From: a bacterium
GTDB taxonomy: Bacteria > BMS3Abin14
DNA: 64,000 nt
Reading direction: 5' to 3'
NCBI GenBank assembly: GCA_029210965.1
Contig: JARGFZ010000004.1
Location: forward strand, 1 to 64,000
In this document: one piece after another, positions 10,003 through 18,264 of the stretch
How positions within the stretch are numbered: the first letter of the stretch is position 1
Layout of the letters: each line of letters opens with the position of its first letter
Program-made: the position numbers and the translations under genes
The notes under the pieces: generated by a model
Seen by the model: only the letters and a program-made list of their open reading frames with translations
What the model was told of the DNA's origin: nothing
Databases searched by the model: none

Positions 10003-10396
10003 CGCCCGAGTAATTCCAGTTTGCAGGGACGACAGGGGTACCTGGTGGAAACCCTGGTGAAAACCGTTTGACACGTGGACCCGGAGAAAAAACTGACAGC
10101 TAACAGTTTTTAACCATGAACAGTTTCTTCAGCATGACCCTACATTACAGCATTGACCGTTTCCTGAAAAACAAAACATAATACCAGAAGGTCACAGGTA
10201 GCGTTGCCTCCAAGGCGTCGTCGTAAAGGGCCACTGAGGAGGTCGATTTCCATTTTAAAATTCCCGATTGTGCATTAAAGTCTTTCATTCTCAATCCTCA
10301 ATACGCAATTCGCAATGTATTTCCTGTTTTGCCCGTGCTAAACCGGAGCTTGGAAGTTCTGTAATTGAGGGATCACTCGGAGTGAAGGACGGATAT
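10003..10396. other. Intergenic, hairpin and phrase repeat
   Basis: No gene seen in these 394 bases apart from the hairpin listed separately. A phrase repeat (CTCAATCCTCAATACGCAAT and related) occurs at 10290-10318. An in-frame extension of the next gene through this DNA is judged non-coding. Confidence 0.5.
10088..10111 (+). terminator. Possible terminator hairpin
   Basis: AAAAACTG / CAGTTTTT arms separated by eight bases, the right arm ending in T. It is about 85 bases downstream of the small coiled-coil gene. The weak A-T stem makes it a modest candidate. Confidence 0.4.
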
Positions 10397-11230
10397 GTGA
10401 GAAGGGAAAACTCAATCCTTCTGCTCGTAGGAGCAGCCCTGTGCTGGAGCCTGGGGGGGGTGCTCATCAAGTGGGTGGACTGGAACCCCATGGCCATTGC
10501 AGGGGTGCGCAGCTTGATCGCTGCTGTTTTCGTATGGATCGCCTTCCCGCGGATGAAATTTACGTGGTCCTTCTACCAACTCGCCGGCGCCGGAGCCTAC
10601 GCGGCAAACATGATCACCTTCGTGGTCGCCAACAAGATGACCACTTCCGCCAATGCCGTCCTGCTCCAGTACACCGCTCCGGCCTGGGTGGCCCTTTTTT
10701 CCGTCTGGTTTCTCAAGGAGAAAATAAGACGCTCCGACTGGGTGACCATATCCCTGGTCACGGGCGGGATCGTTCTGTTCTTTATGGACAAGCTCAGCTT
10801 CAGCGGTTTTTGGGGGAACATGGCAGCTGTCGCCAGCGGCTTTGCCTTTGCCTGGGTCTTTCTACTTTTCCGCCGACAGAAGGAACATGCGCCTTACGGG
10901 TCTTTGTTTATCGGGAATGTCCTGGCCGGGATAATCTGCATACCCTTCATGTTCCAGGGGTCTCCCGGCGGTAAGGATCTTGCCGCCCTCCTGCTGCTTG
11001 GAGTCGTTCAGTTGGGAGTCGCCTATTCCTTGTATTCAGTGGCCAGCAGATATATCACCGCCATCGAGGCGGCCCTCATCCTGCTCCTCGAACCGCTCCT
11101 CAACCCCGTGTGGACTTTTCTCGCCCATGGGGAGGTGCCGGGAAAATGGGCCATGGTCGGGGGTTCCGTAATTCTCGGTGCGATCACATTCCAGGCGGTT
11201 TTCCGCGCCCGGGAGCCTGCGGGAGTTTAA
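10397..11230 (+). CDS. DMT superfamily transporter (EamA)
   Basis: Inner-membrane drug/metabolite transporter of 277 residues with two EamA repeats and about ten hydrophobic helices. The first repeat begins ILLLVGAALCWSLGGVLIKW. The second ends with the typical TAIEAALILLLEPLLNPVW block. The GTG at 10397 (MRRENSILLL) is chosen because AAGGACGG lies upstream and the first helix follows directly. A longer frame from 10268 would add residues encoded in a phrase repeat. Substrate unknown; members export amino acids or other small metabolites. Confidence 0.88.
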   Translation: MRRENSILLLVGAALCWSLGGVLIKWVDWNPMAIAGVRSLIAAVFVWIAFPRMKFTWSFYQLAGAGAYAANMITFVVANKMTTSANAVLLQYTAPAWVALFSVWFLKEKIRRSDWVTISLVTGGIVLFFMDKLSFSGFWGNMAAVASGFAFAWVFLLFRRQKEHAPYGSLFIGNVLAGIICIPFMFQGSPGGKDLAALLLLGVVQLGVAYSLYSVASRYITAIEAALILLLEPLLNPVWTFLAHGEVPGKWAMVGGSVILGAITFQAVFRAREPAGV

Positions 11231-11435
11231 TTCTCCCGGCAGGCCGCAAAACCCGAAGTTTTCACCAGGGATCAAACCCGGACATCCTGTGAGCATACCC
11301 GGCTTATATCGGCATGAATGGGCAAAACAGCCGGCCGCCGACCTTTTCACCCGTGTCCTGGCTCTTCACAGTTCCGAACCCGAAAGGAAAAGGATCAGCA
11401 GACAGGCAGCCCGCCTCCATGCCGGAGGGGGGTCA

Positions 11436-12431
11436 TCACCCTTTCCGCTGGCGGTACCACGCCACGGTCCTCGCCACGGCCTCAGGGAAACCGACGACGG
11501 GACTGTAGCCCAGAAGACGCCTGGCCTTATCGATGGAGAAGTGATAGTCCCGGCCCCCGTTGGATGCGCGGTACCGGGTGAGCTGCGGTGGTGTTGAGAT
11601 GCCCAGGAGCCTGTAAGCTCCTTCCCACACAGCTCCTGCGGTGTAGGCCAGGGGAAAGGGAATGGAGAGTCTCGGGGGACGGATATCCAGTTCAGAGGCG
11701 AGACTTTCCGTGAACTTCCGCCAGGTGATGTCAAGACCGTCGGTGATGAAAAACGCCTCGCCAGACGCCTGCGGTATCGTGCATGCTGCCAGGATCCCCT
11801 CTGCCAGGTTCTCGACATAGGTGGGGCAGGTCCAGCTGCGTCCCCCTCCGATGTATCCCGCCTTGCCCGTTATCATGGCATCGAGGTACTTATCGATGAA
11901 TGTGTGGTCCCGGGGACCGAAGACGTTGCCCGGCCGGATGCTCGTCACCTCCATGGGAACCGAAGTGGAAAAGTCGAAGAGCCATCGCTCGGCGATCTTC
12001 TTGGTCTCGCAGTAGGGAAATGGGGTTCTGGCCATGGGAGACGACTCTTTAAGGTCCCGGAAACCGGGGAAACCGTGCACCGCGGTGGTTCCTATGTGGA
12101 CGAAACGACGCACCCCGGCGCCGGCGGCAGCGGCGGCCGTGTTTCGTGTCCCGGTGACGTTGACCTCGTAAAACCTGCTGTAGGGCCCCCAATCGGAAGC
12201 AAGGCCTGCCACGTGGACGACAGTATCCACATCTGCCATGGGTTTCGTAAGACTGGCACTGTCGGTCACGTCCCCTGTAAACAGATGAAGGTCAAGATCG
12301 CTGATAAGCGACAGATCCGAGGTCGACCGGACGAGCCCCCTGACCTGATACCCCGTGGACAGGAGTTTCCCGGCTACATGACTGCCGATAAAACCGTTGA
12401 TCCCGGTTATCAGGGCGGTTCTCATTTCCAT
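11436..12431 (-). CDS. NAD-dependent epimerase/3-beta-HSD-like
   Basis: Extended short-chain dehydrogenase of 331 residues. The Rossmann motif is GINGFIGSHVAG near the N-terminus, and the active-site YxxxK is in PYCETKKIAE (about residue 150). VRGLVRSTSDLS and RPGNVFGPRDHTF resemble the 3-beta-hydroxysteroid dehydrogenase/dihydroflavonol-reductase branch. It is the last gene of a three-gene minus-strand operon (PAP2, CPBP protease, this gene), 7 bp after the CPBP stop. The substrate is not visible; an isoprenoid or lipid-linked sugar role would fit the neighbours but is inference. Confidence 0.85.
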   Translation of the reverse strand: MEMRTALITGINGFIGSHVAGKLLSTGYQVRGLVRSTSDLSLISDLDLHLFTGDVTDSASLTKPMADVDTVVHVAGLASDWGPYSRFYEVNVTGTRNTAAAAAGAGVRRFVHIGTTAVHGFPGFRDLKESSPMARTPFPYCETKKIAERWLFDFSTSVPMEVTSIRPGNVFGPRDHTFIDKYLDAMITGKAGYIGGGRSWTCPTYVENLAEGILAACTIPQASGEAFFITDGLDITWRKFTESLASELDIRPPRLSIPFPLAYTAGAVWEGAYRLLGISTPPQLTRYRASNGGRDYHFSIDKARRLLGYSPVVGFPEAVARTVAWYRQRKG

Positions 12432-12438
12432 CCCGGTG

Positions 12439-13152
12439 TCATCCGAAGATCACGAGAAGGTCTACCAGGACGCCGAGGGCAGCGTGAATGATCCACCCGT
12501 ACCAGATAGAACCGGTCCTCAGGGCCAGGCCCCCCAGGATCAGCCCCGCGATGATGGAACCGATGAGCTCCCCCTCGGGCTTACCTATGTGGATGAGGCA
12601 GGAGGGGATCGTCTGTATCAGGATGGCGTTCACCCCCCCGAACGTGCGCGCAAGGGGAAACAGCAGGAACCCCCGGAAGAAAAACTCCCAGGCCAGGTAG
12701 TAAAGAAGGACATAGGCGGTCTCGTAGATCATCAACAGGTCGGTGCGGGTTGCCACGATCATGGCGAGGGGGTATTCCAGATGGACCTCGGGCATGGAGG
12801 ACGCCAGGAGGGAAAAAGGGACCACGAGGAGAGGAAGGGCGACAGCTGTGAAGATAAGCCCGAAGCGCCGGTCGCCCCACTTCAGCCCCAGTTCTCCCGG
12901 CTTAAGGCCCATCCCGAACCTGGCCACAAGAAAGGGGATCGCCATGACCAGGAGGAAAAAGGAGAGCCACTGGAAAAGGACCGCATGAAAACCTGCCAGG
13001 GGGCCGCCGGACAGAGCCGGGAACCATTCCGGGAACCGGTCCGCCCATCCCCAGGTGCGGTATATGGTGAGGAGGACAGGAGCGGAGAGGAGGATCACGT
13101 AGGTGGATGCCTGCTCCCGACCATCCCCGATGGAAATTTCCTGATCCTTCAA
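12439..13152 (-). CDS. CPBP-family intramembrane protease
   Basis: Multi-pass membrane protein of about 237 residues of the CPBP (Abi, CAAX-protease-like) family. The first motif is seen as WEFFFRGFLL (glutamate-xxx-arginine; the usual first glutamate of EExxxR is W here). The second motif region is IPSCLIHIGKPEGE, with the metal-ligand histidine, and a C-terminal HAALG follows. I place the start at a TTG at 13152, overlapping the stop of the PAP2 gene (TTGA), with GGAG eight bases upstream. An ATG-type start at 13323 would read through the neighbouring gene. Translational coupling is likely. Homologues cleave prenylated or peptide substrates; the substrate here is unknown. Confidence 0.8.
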   Translation of the reverse strand: MKDQEISIGDGREQASTYVILLSAPVLLTIYRTWGWADRFPEWFPALSGGPLAGFHAVLFQWLSFFLLVMAIPFLVARFGMGLKPGELGLKWGDRRFGLIFTAVALPLLVVPFSLLASSMPEVHLEYPLAMIVATRTDLLMIYETAYVLLYYLAWEFFFRGFLLFPLARTFGGVNAILIQTIPSCLIHIGKPEGELIGSIIAGLILGGLALRTGSIWYGWIIHAALGVLVDLLVIFG

Positions 13153-14087
13153 ATCTCGTCTCCAAAATGTGATGCCATGGCGGAATCGTATCTGTTGCTG
13201 AGTCGGCCCCCCAACCGCCAGCTGACCCACCCCCACGCCAGGCCGGCGATGACGTCCGAAAAGTAATGATACCTGAGGTACACGAGGGAAACAAGAATTC
13301 CGGAGCCAATCCCCAGGAACCAACGGAACATGGCCCTGTTCTCCCGGAAGGCGAGTATCAGGGTGACCAGTAAAATAGCTGCGTGAAGGCTTGGAAATGC
13401 GTCGAGTTTGTTAGGCTCGAGCAGATCGATAAGCCCGCGGATGGGGTCGGACAGAAACCAGCCCTTAAGCTCCACACTCTGCAGGTTGGCCAGGTGGAAA
13501 CGGGGCCCCTGGACCGGCACGAGGAAATAGACCACATAGGCCCCGTAATAGCAAAGCAGATAGCGGAAAACACCGTCCGACACGGCCCTGTACCGGCGCC
13601 TGGCCAGCATCCAGCCAAGGAGTATGACAGGCATTGGAAAATAGAAGGCGTAAAGGATGTACATGCCTTCCGTGAGGGCGGGATGGGTGACTCCCTCCAG
13701 CCAGACCGTGGGGTGAAGGCCGAACAGGGCATGATCCGCTGCCGTCATGAGCCAGTCGTAACGCCGGGGATTGAAATAGGGCAGGGTCAGGGCCAGGGAT
13801 TCAAAAGCGACGAAGAGAAAGAGCACTGTCAGCAGGAGCACAAGGGGAGCCGCCAGGCTGCGGCCCCGGTACCGATCCCTTAAGAATACGGTCGTTTCCA
13901 CCAGGAGGACCAGAAAGAGGTACAGGAAGGGCGCCGGGAGCAGATTGGGCAGATCTTGAAGGGTTAAGAGATAGAAAAGAAACAGGACGCCGACCATTAA
14001 CAGGTTTGTGAGATCGATAAGGCTGTAGCGGCGCGGGACCCAGTTGAAGGACCCGCCAGGTTTCATGGTTTGAGTTTCACGGTGCAT
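13149..14087 (-). CDS. PAP2-family lipid phosphatase/phosphotransferase
   Basis: Integral membrane protein of 312 residues resembling the inositol-phosphorylceramide-synthase/AUR1-like branch of the PAP2 superfamily. About six hydrophobic helices are visible. Catalytic motifs near the C-terminus are GPRFHL, FPSLHAA (histidine of motif C2) and YLRYHYFSDVIAG (motif C3, H-xxx-D). It is first in an operon with a CPBP protease and an epimerase. The ATG at 14087 is used; an alternative ATG lies at 14066, and neither has a strong ribosome site. Likely a lipid-phosphate phosphatase or head-group transferase in the membrane; the substrate is inference. Confidence 0.87.
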   Translation of the reverse strand: MHRETQTMKPGGSFNWVPRRYSLIDLTNLLMVGVLFLFYLLTLQDLPNLLPAPFLYLFLVLLVETTVFLRDRYRGRSLAAPLVLLLTVLFLFVAFESLALTLPYFNPRRYDWLMTAADHALFGLHPTVWLEGVTHPALTEGMYILYAFYFPMPVILLGWMLARRRYRAVSDGVFRYLLCYYGAYVVYFLVPVQGPRFHLANLQSVELKGWFLSDPIRGLIDLLEPNKLDAFPSLHAAILLVTLILAFRENRAMFRWFLGIGSGILVSLVYLRYHYFSDVIAGLAWGWVSWRLGGRLSNRYDSAMASHFGDEI

Positions 14088-14299
14088 TCACTCGAATGTA
14101 CTTCGAAACAAGGGGGAAATTCAAGTAAACCCTCAGACAGCACAATGTCCCAAGGTATTAATTAAACTGAATTCCCGGGCGGTCGGGACCCCCGGAATCT
14201 GTGACCCAGGCAGCTTGAAACCACCTGGTAAAAGGATCTCCCTTCCTTGTCGCAGCCATTTTCCAGGGGAGCCCCAAAAAGGTACTCCCAATCCTGGTC

Positions 14300-14821
14300 C
14301 TAATCCTGGTCCTTTCTCACCGACTCTTGCAGCGCAGTGACCGCTTGTTGACAATTCAGGAGCTCTGCCTCCTCTTCCGGTGTGTTGTGATCGTCCACCA
14401 GCGTCCTTGCGGTGGTATCTGCGCCGTTTTTAATGAGAAGCTCGATGGCCTGCACATCATCCCCCGCAGCCGCCCAGTGCAAGGGGGTGTAGCCGTTGTG
14501 CCCGTATTGCTGGATATCGGCGCCGTAAGAGAGCAGAAGCTCTACGACGTGGAGCCTGTCATCCCGGTCAGTGGACAGAGCCGCGATGAGGGAGGGGAAA
14601 CCGGCATGGTCTCCATAGTTGGGGTCAGCGCCCAGGTCGAGGAGAGTGCGGATAAAAGCAAAAAAACTGTGGTAGATGGCGTATTCCAGGACGATCTCGC
14701 CTATACCGCGCGGTCCACGGCAGTTGGGGAAGTCAGGGGGATCGTTGAGGAGGTATTTGATCCTCTCCAGATCACCGTTGACGTAGGCTTCGTGCAGCGC
14801 CAGGGCATCGCATTTGTCCAT
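14300..14821 (-). CDS. Ankyrin-repeat protein
   Basis: A 173-residue soluble protein with about four ankyrin repeats: ALHEAYVNGDLERIKYLL, ALDLGADPNYGDHAGFPSLIAAL-type units, VVELLLSYGADIQQYGHNG, and YTPLHWAAAGDDVQAIELLIKNGAD. No signal peptide is seen. Such proteins bind partner proteins. The last residues (ESVRKDQD) are encoded by a short repeated phrase (TCCTGGTCCTAATCC on the plus strand), so the natural C-terminus may have been altered. Confidence 0.85.
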   Translation of the reverse strand: MDKCDALALHEAYVNGDLERIKYLLNDPPDFPNCRGPRGIGEIVLEYAIYHSFFAFIRTLLDLGADPNYGDHAGFPSLIAALSTDRDDRLHVVELLLSYGADIQQYGHNGYTPLHWAAAGDDVQAIELLIKNGADTTARTLVDDHNTPEEEAELLNCQQAVTALQESVRKDQD

Positions 14822-14865
14822 ATTTAAAACCTAATGGAGCTAGGCCTGGATGTAAAGGGAAGGAA

Positions 14866-14921
14866 GGGTTTGGGGTTTGGGGTTTGGGGTTTGGGGTTTG
14901 GGGTTTGGGGTTTGGGGTTTG
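14866..14921. repeat. GGGGTTT tandem repeat (8 units)
   Basis: Seven exact GGGGTTT units preceded by a partial one, 56 bases without a mismatch. The plus strand is G-rich and could form a G-quadruplex. It lies 44 bases upstream of the ankyrin gene's start codon, in a transcript-proximal position. Confidence 0.97.
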
Positions 14922-15022
14922 TGTCCGTACGTCCGCAGGCCGTAAAGGAAAAAGTTCTGACGCACATACACATCCACGCTCTACGCACATACGAATAAAG
15001 GCGGCCCGAAGGCCGCCCGTGG

Positions 15023-15310
15023 TTACATATTGACTTCAGCGGTTATGGATCTCAATCCGTGATCCGCAATCCTTGATTGATTATTACACCTACCCTTCTC
15101 ATCCATCGCACGGGACAGGGTATCCCAGCAGGTTCCATTGCATTCACCTGGAAAATGATCCGTATAGAATGAGGTTTTGCTAGCAGTCCGCCCGTTCGGG
15201 TCCATGATGAAAATACCGCTTTCATCATATTCGTCTCCGCAGGAGATCACTCATGCGACCACCAATACAGTTAGAATGATTCCCAGTCCAACCATCAACC
15301 CACGCTTCAT
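15023..15310 (-). pseudogene. Small lipoprotein gene interrupted by TGA
   Basis: Reading from an ATG at 15310 gives a signal peptide (MKRGLMVGLGIILTVLVVA), then an in-frame TGA at 15251-15253, then VISCGDEYDESGIF. VISC is a perfect lipobox, so the TGA lies inside what should be one lipoprotein signal peptide. The mature part continues for about 70 residues with two cysteines (GECNGTCWD). It then runs into a phrase repeat translated as RIADHGLRSI. Reading through TGA as selenocysteine is possible in principle but improbable in a signal peptide. A nonsense mutation or sequence error is more likely. Family unknown. Confidence 0.6.
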
Positions 15311-15453
15311 ATTCCACATCCCGTTTTGCACTACAATACAGGACCAGCCAGGTCTTCACTCCCCTGGCCTATTTTACCCCCCTTTACACAAAGCGAGCGG
15401 AACCCGGCAGGTCCCGCTCGCTTTAAAAGGTGCAGTTACAAGCTGCCTCCCCG

Positions 15454-16785
15454 TCACTCAGGGCAGACAGACCACTGACAGACGCCGTCAACGCACAGGC
15501 AGCCGCCCTCAGGCTGGTAAGGCAGCTCCTCGCAGGTCGACCCAAGTGATTCTGCTGCACAGATCTCTAAACTGCATCCTCCAACGATGCCGTCTTCGTT
15601 AGTCTCGCAGCTGTTGTCAAAACCGATCCCCTCGAAGCGCTCTAAGTATGGGTCTTCCGGATTCACTGTCGCCTCGCACTCGTCATCACTGTCATCGTCG
15701 GCACAAAAATCCTTGCATTCGTCCTTGCAGACCTCCATGGAAACTTCCGGATACCCTTCCAGACATTCTTCCATACAGTCATTAATGCAGTCATCATCAC
15801 AATCGTTATACCAGTCATCGTCGTCATCGTGACAGAAACCGCCGATATCGATACGCTCGATCTGGCCCCTTATTTCTCCGGCGGGCCAGGTTTCAGTGTG
15901 GATATTGACGTAGGTCATCCCCTCGTCCATGGCGGCGACGAGAGCGCTCACCGGAGAGCCGGCGAAATCACCCATGAGCGAGGCCTCCAGGACCATCCCT
16001 GCCATGAGAAATTCACCCGAGTTATCAGAACCGTTGAAGAGGGTCGCTGCCGCAGGCCCGTTGGAACCCATGGCTCCATAATGGATGTGAGCCCCAATTA
16101 CGGTCCCGATGTGGGCAGCCTGAAGAATAAAGGCCAGCTGGTCTCCGCTACCGTTGTCGTAGAAGATGGTTTTGCCCGAGGCTTCAGTCATGACAGACGG
16201 GATTGCGGACGCCCCTGAAAGCTCAGCCAGCAGGACTCCCTCATCACACACCTCCTGCGCATCGCAGGCCGGTGTCCAGGTTATGGGCTCATCGGCTGCG
16301 AGAATGACCTCTTCCCACAGGTCGCCCCGCACAAGGTAGAGGTCCCACGGGAAAAGCTCTTCTTCGGGGAGTGCGCCCTTGATATGGACGTTGCCGCCGC
16401 CGTTGGACATGGCCTCACCCAGAAGCGTGGGCATGGGCTGAGGCATCATCATCCCCTCGGGGATCCTGGGTGAAGCGATGAGAGCATAGAGCATCTCCCT
16501 CTCGAGACCGTGGCCGTTAAAAACAAACCGGGAGGGCACACCGCAGAAGGTGTAGGATATCCTGGCCCATGCTTCACTGTCTTTCTTGCCCTTGAAGGGT
16601 TCATCCACCTGGTGAAAATAGAGGTGGGCCACATTATCCGAGTCGGCCCAGTCATCAAAAACCGCGGCGGGATTTCCGCACCCCATGGTCGGTTTTTTGC
16701 TGCCGTCGCTGGACATGCTAAACCCCGGCAGGATAACCATGCCGACAAAGAGAAGAGCAATCAGGATAGCTGTTTTGTTTCTCAC
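15454..16785 (-). CDS. Secreted CHRD-domain protein, Asp/Cys-rich tail
   Basis: A 443-residue exported protein. Residues 1-25 are a Sec signal peptide. Residues about 190-315 form a CHRD domain, recognised from HIGTVIGAHIHYGAMGSNGP and the closing YVNIHTETWPAGEIRGQI. The C-terminal 120 residues are remarkable: clusters of aspartate with evenly spaced cysteines (DCDDDCINDCMEEC, CKDECKDFC), then a cysteine-rich end (GGCLCVDGVCQWSVCPE). CHRD domains occur in extracellular proteins of unknown activity. The acidic tail suggests calcium binding and disulfide stabilisation, which is inference. It is a single-gene unit with a region of no genes on either side. Confidence 0.85.
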   Translation of the reverse strand: MRNKTAILIALLFVGMVILPGFSMSSDGSKKPTMGCGNPAAVFDDWADSDNVAHLYFHQVDEPFKGKKDSEAWARISYTFCGVPSRFVFNGHGLEREMLYALIASPRIPEGMMMPQPMPTLLGEAMSNGGGNVHIKGALPEEELFPWDLYLVRGDLWEEVILAADEPITWTPACDAQEVCDEGVLLAELSGASAIPSVMTEASGKTIFYDNGSGDQLAFILQAAHIGTVIGAHIHYGAMGSNGPAAATLFNGSDNSGEFLMAGMVLEASLMGDFAGSPVSALVAAMDEGMTYVNIHTETWPAGEIRGQIERIDIGGFCHDDDDDWYNDCDDDCINDCMEECLEGYPEVSMEVCKDECKDFCADDDSDDECEATVNPEDPYLERFEGIGFDNSCETNEDGIVGGCSLEICAAESLGSTCEELPYQPEGGCLCVDGVCQWSVCPE

Positions 16786-16988
16786 GGCTTTACCCCCTTG
16801 AAGCGATGCGGCGGTCTTCTGCCTGGCCGCCGTATTAACGTAACAAAGGAGAAAACACCAGGAAACCCCTCTGTTATCTTGATAAGGATAAGAATATCAG
16901 AGATCAGGCCCATTTCAAGGCCGTACGGGCAGTTCTGAACCTTTTAGATCAGCGAAAACACCGATAACAGCGCCCTATTAAAAACAAG

Positions 16989-17015
16989 GCCCTTCCCGCG
17001 CGATGCGGGAAGGGC
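16989..17015 (-). terminator. Rho-independent terminator
   Basis: Perfect 11-bp stem GCCCTTCCCGC / GCGGGAAGGGC with a five-base loop. On the minus strand it is followed by CTTGTTTTTAA. It sits just downstream of the broken phosphodiesterase gene. Confidence 0.85.
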
Positions 17016-17064
17016 ATGTTACCTGTAAGGTCAAATTAGCATAACCGATGTCGTCCCTTTGCCG

Positions 17065-17920
17065 TCAGTAACCCTCCATCATGAGCCCCATGGGAATGTC
17101 ATCGATGTACATCCCGTCGACCCCGGCCTCGGACATGAACAGCCACTCCAGCTGATTGTCGATGGTAAAGACCAGAACACTGAAACCGTAATAGTGCAGC
17201 GCAGCAACCACCAAAGCGGCCGCGGAAAGGGTGCGGCGGATCCGCGGTCATAAAGAGAAGGTTCTTATCGAGTGACGCGATGCTCGATCCCGTGGCGAAT
17301 AGTGTGGCGATGTAGTTGCCCAGAGCATCCCCGCCTCCTTCCGGAAAATACCCTGGTACACGAAACAGCCAGAGGATCGGATAGCCAGGCGCCGGTTCGA
17401 TGCCGACCTCTCCCCAGGTAAGACCAAAGGAATCTTTTTCGATGATCTGCACCTTGTAGTCCGAATACAGCTCTATTAACTCACGGGGGAGCAGCTGCAG
17501 CGCGTCCACAGCCAACATTCGGGGGATATCAGACTCCCCCGCCTTGGCCAGATCCAGTATCTCGGGCGAGTACGACTCAATAGTGACCTGATCCACCATC
17601 CTCGTGAAGCGGATGTCCTCCAGCACAGCGTCCACCAGGGTCTGGATGGCCTCGGGCTCATCCTCCAGGGGGACGCAGAACGGGGTCGGTATTTTGATCT
17701 CCACCACCACCTGCCCGCTGGGCCTGTCCGATCGATTCATAACACTGTAGGTGCGTGACACCCTCAGGATCTGCTTCAGGGAAGAAACGTCCGGGAGGAT
17801 CCCCTTGAGCCTTTTAAAGGTCAGGGTGTTAACGCAGGTCAGGTTGGGCAGAAAGTTGTCCCCTTCCCCGTAAAGCCAGTCATTTAAATTCGTAAAACCC
17901 CTGGAGTAAATGCCTCCTCC
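17065..17920 (-). pseudogene. Glycerophosphodiester phosphodiesterase remnant
   Basis: The minus strand encodes much of a GDPD-family enzyme in two frames. Frame one runs from about 17920 with HGGGIYSRGFTN, then LPDVSSLKQIL, VVVEIKIP (metal-binding glutamate strand) and IESYSPEILDLA. Near 17215-17235 the frame shifts, and a second frame continues AALVVAALHYYGFSV, ending GVDGMYIDDIPMG and a stop at 17065; this is the typical GDPD C-terminus. The N-terminal HRG...ENT block is missing, and no start codon with a ribosome site is seen. So the gene has lost its 5' end and carries at least one indel. The frame between 17761 and 17099 alone would give a wrong C-terminus. Confidence 0.75.
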
Positions 17921-18264
17921 ATGGCAGCGGAAGCTGCGGAAGGGAGGAGCGAAGATGAGCGATGTAAAGGATAAGAGTCCTGGTGTGGGGGTTCGTTCGG
18001 ATGCCAGGGAGGGTCGCTGGGCGATATTTGCATTGGAGACTGGGAGTTTATAGCAAGACGGCCGTAAAAGATGAAGAACGAGAAATTAGGAATGCTGGTG
18101 TCAGAGCATTTTAAAGGGCAGTCCGGGAATTTGGGGTTCGGAGTTTTGATCACAAAGAACTCTTAATCGCTTGTACGCAGAGCGTAAAAGAGAGGGAATT
18201 TTTGCGGGAGTGTGGAGTGTAGGGATGGAGGATGTGGGGGAAAGATCTGAAGCCTGGCCTTTTG
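17921..18264. other. Intergenic; no gene seen
   Basis: About 340 bases between the GDPD remnant and the regulator gene. Frames here show no family resemblance. It may include degraded 5' sequence of the phosphodiesterase. Confidence 0.4.

Noticed and set aside
14866-14921. CRISPR array
   Set aside because: The unit is only seven bases with no spacers; simple tandem repeat. No CRISPR arrays or cas genes were seen in the window.
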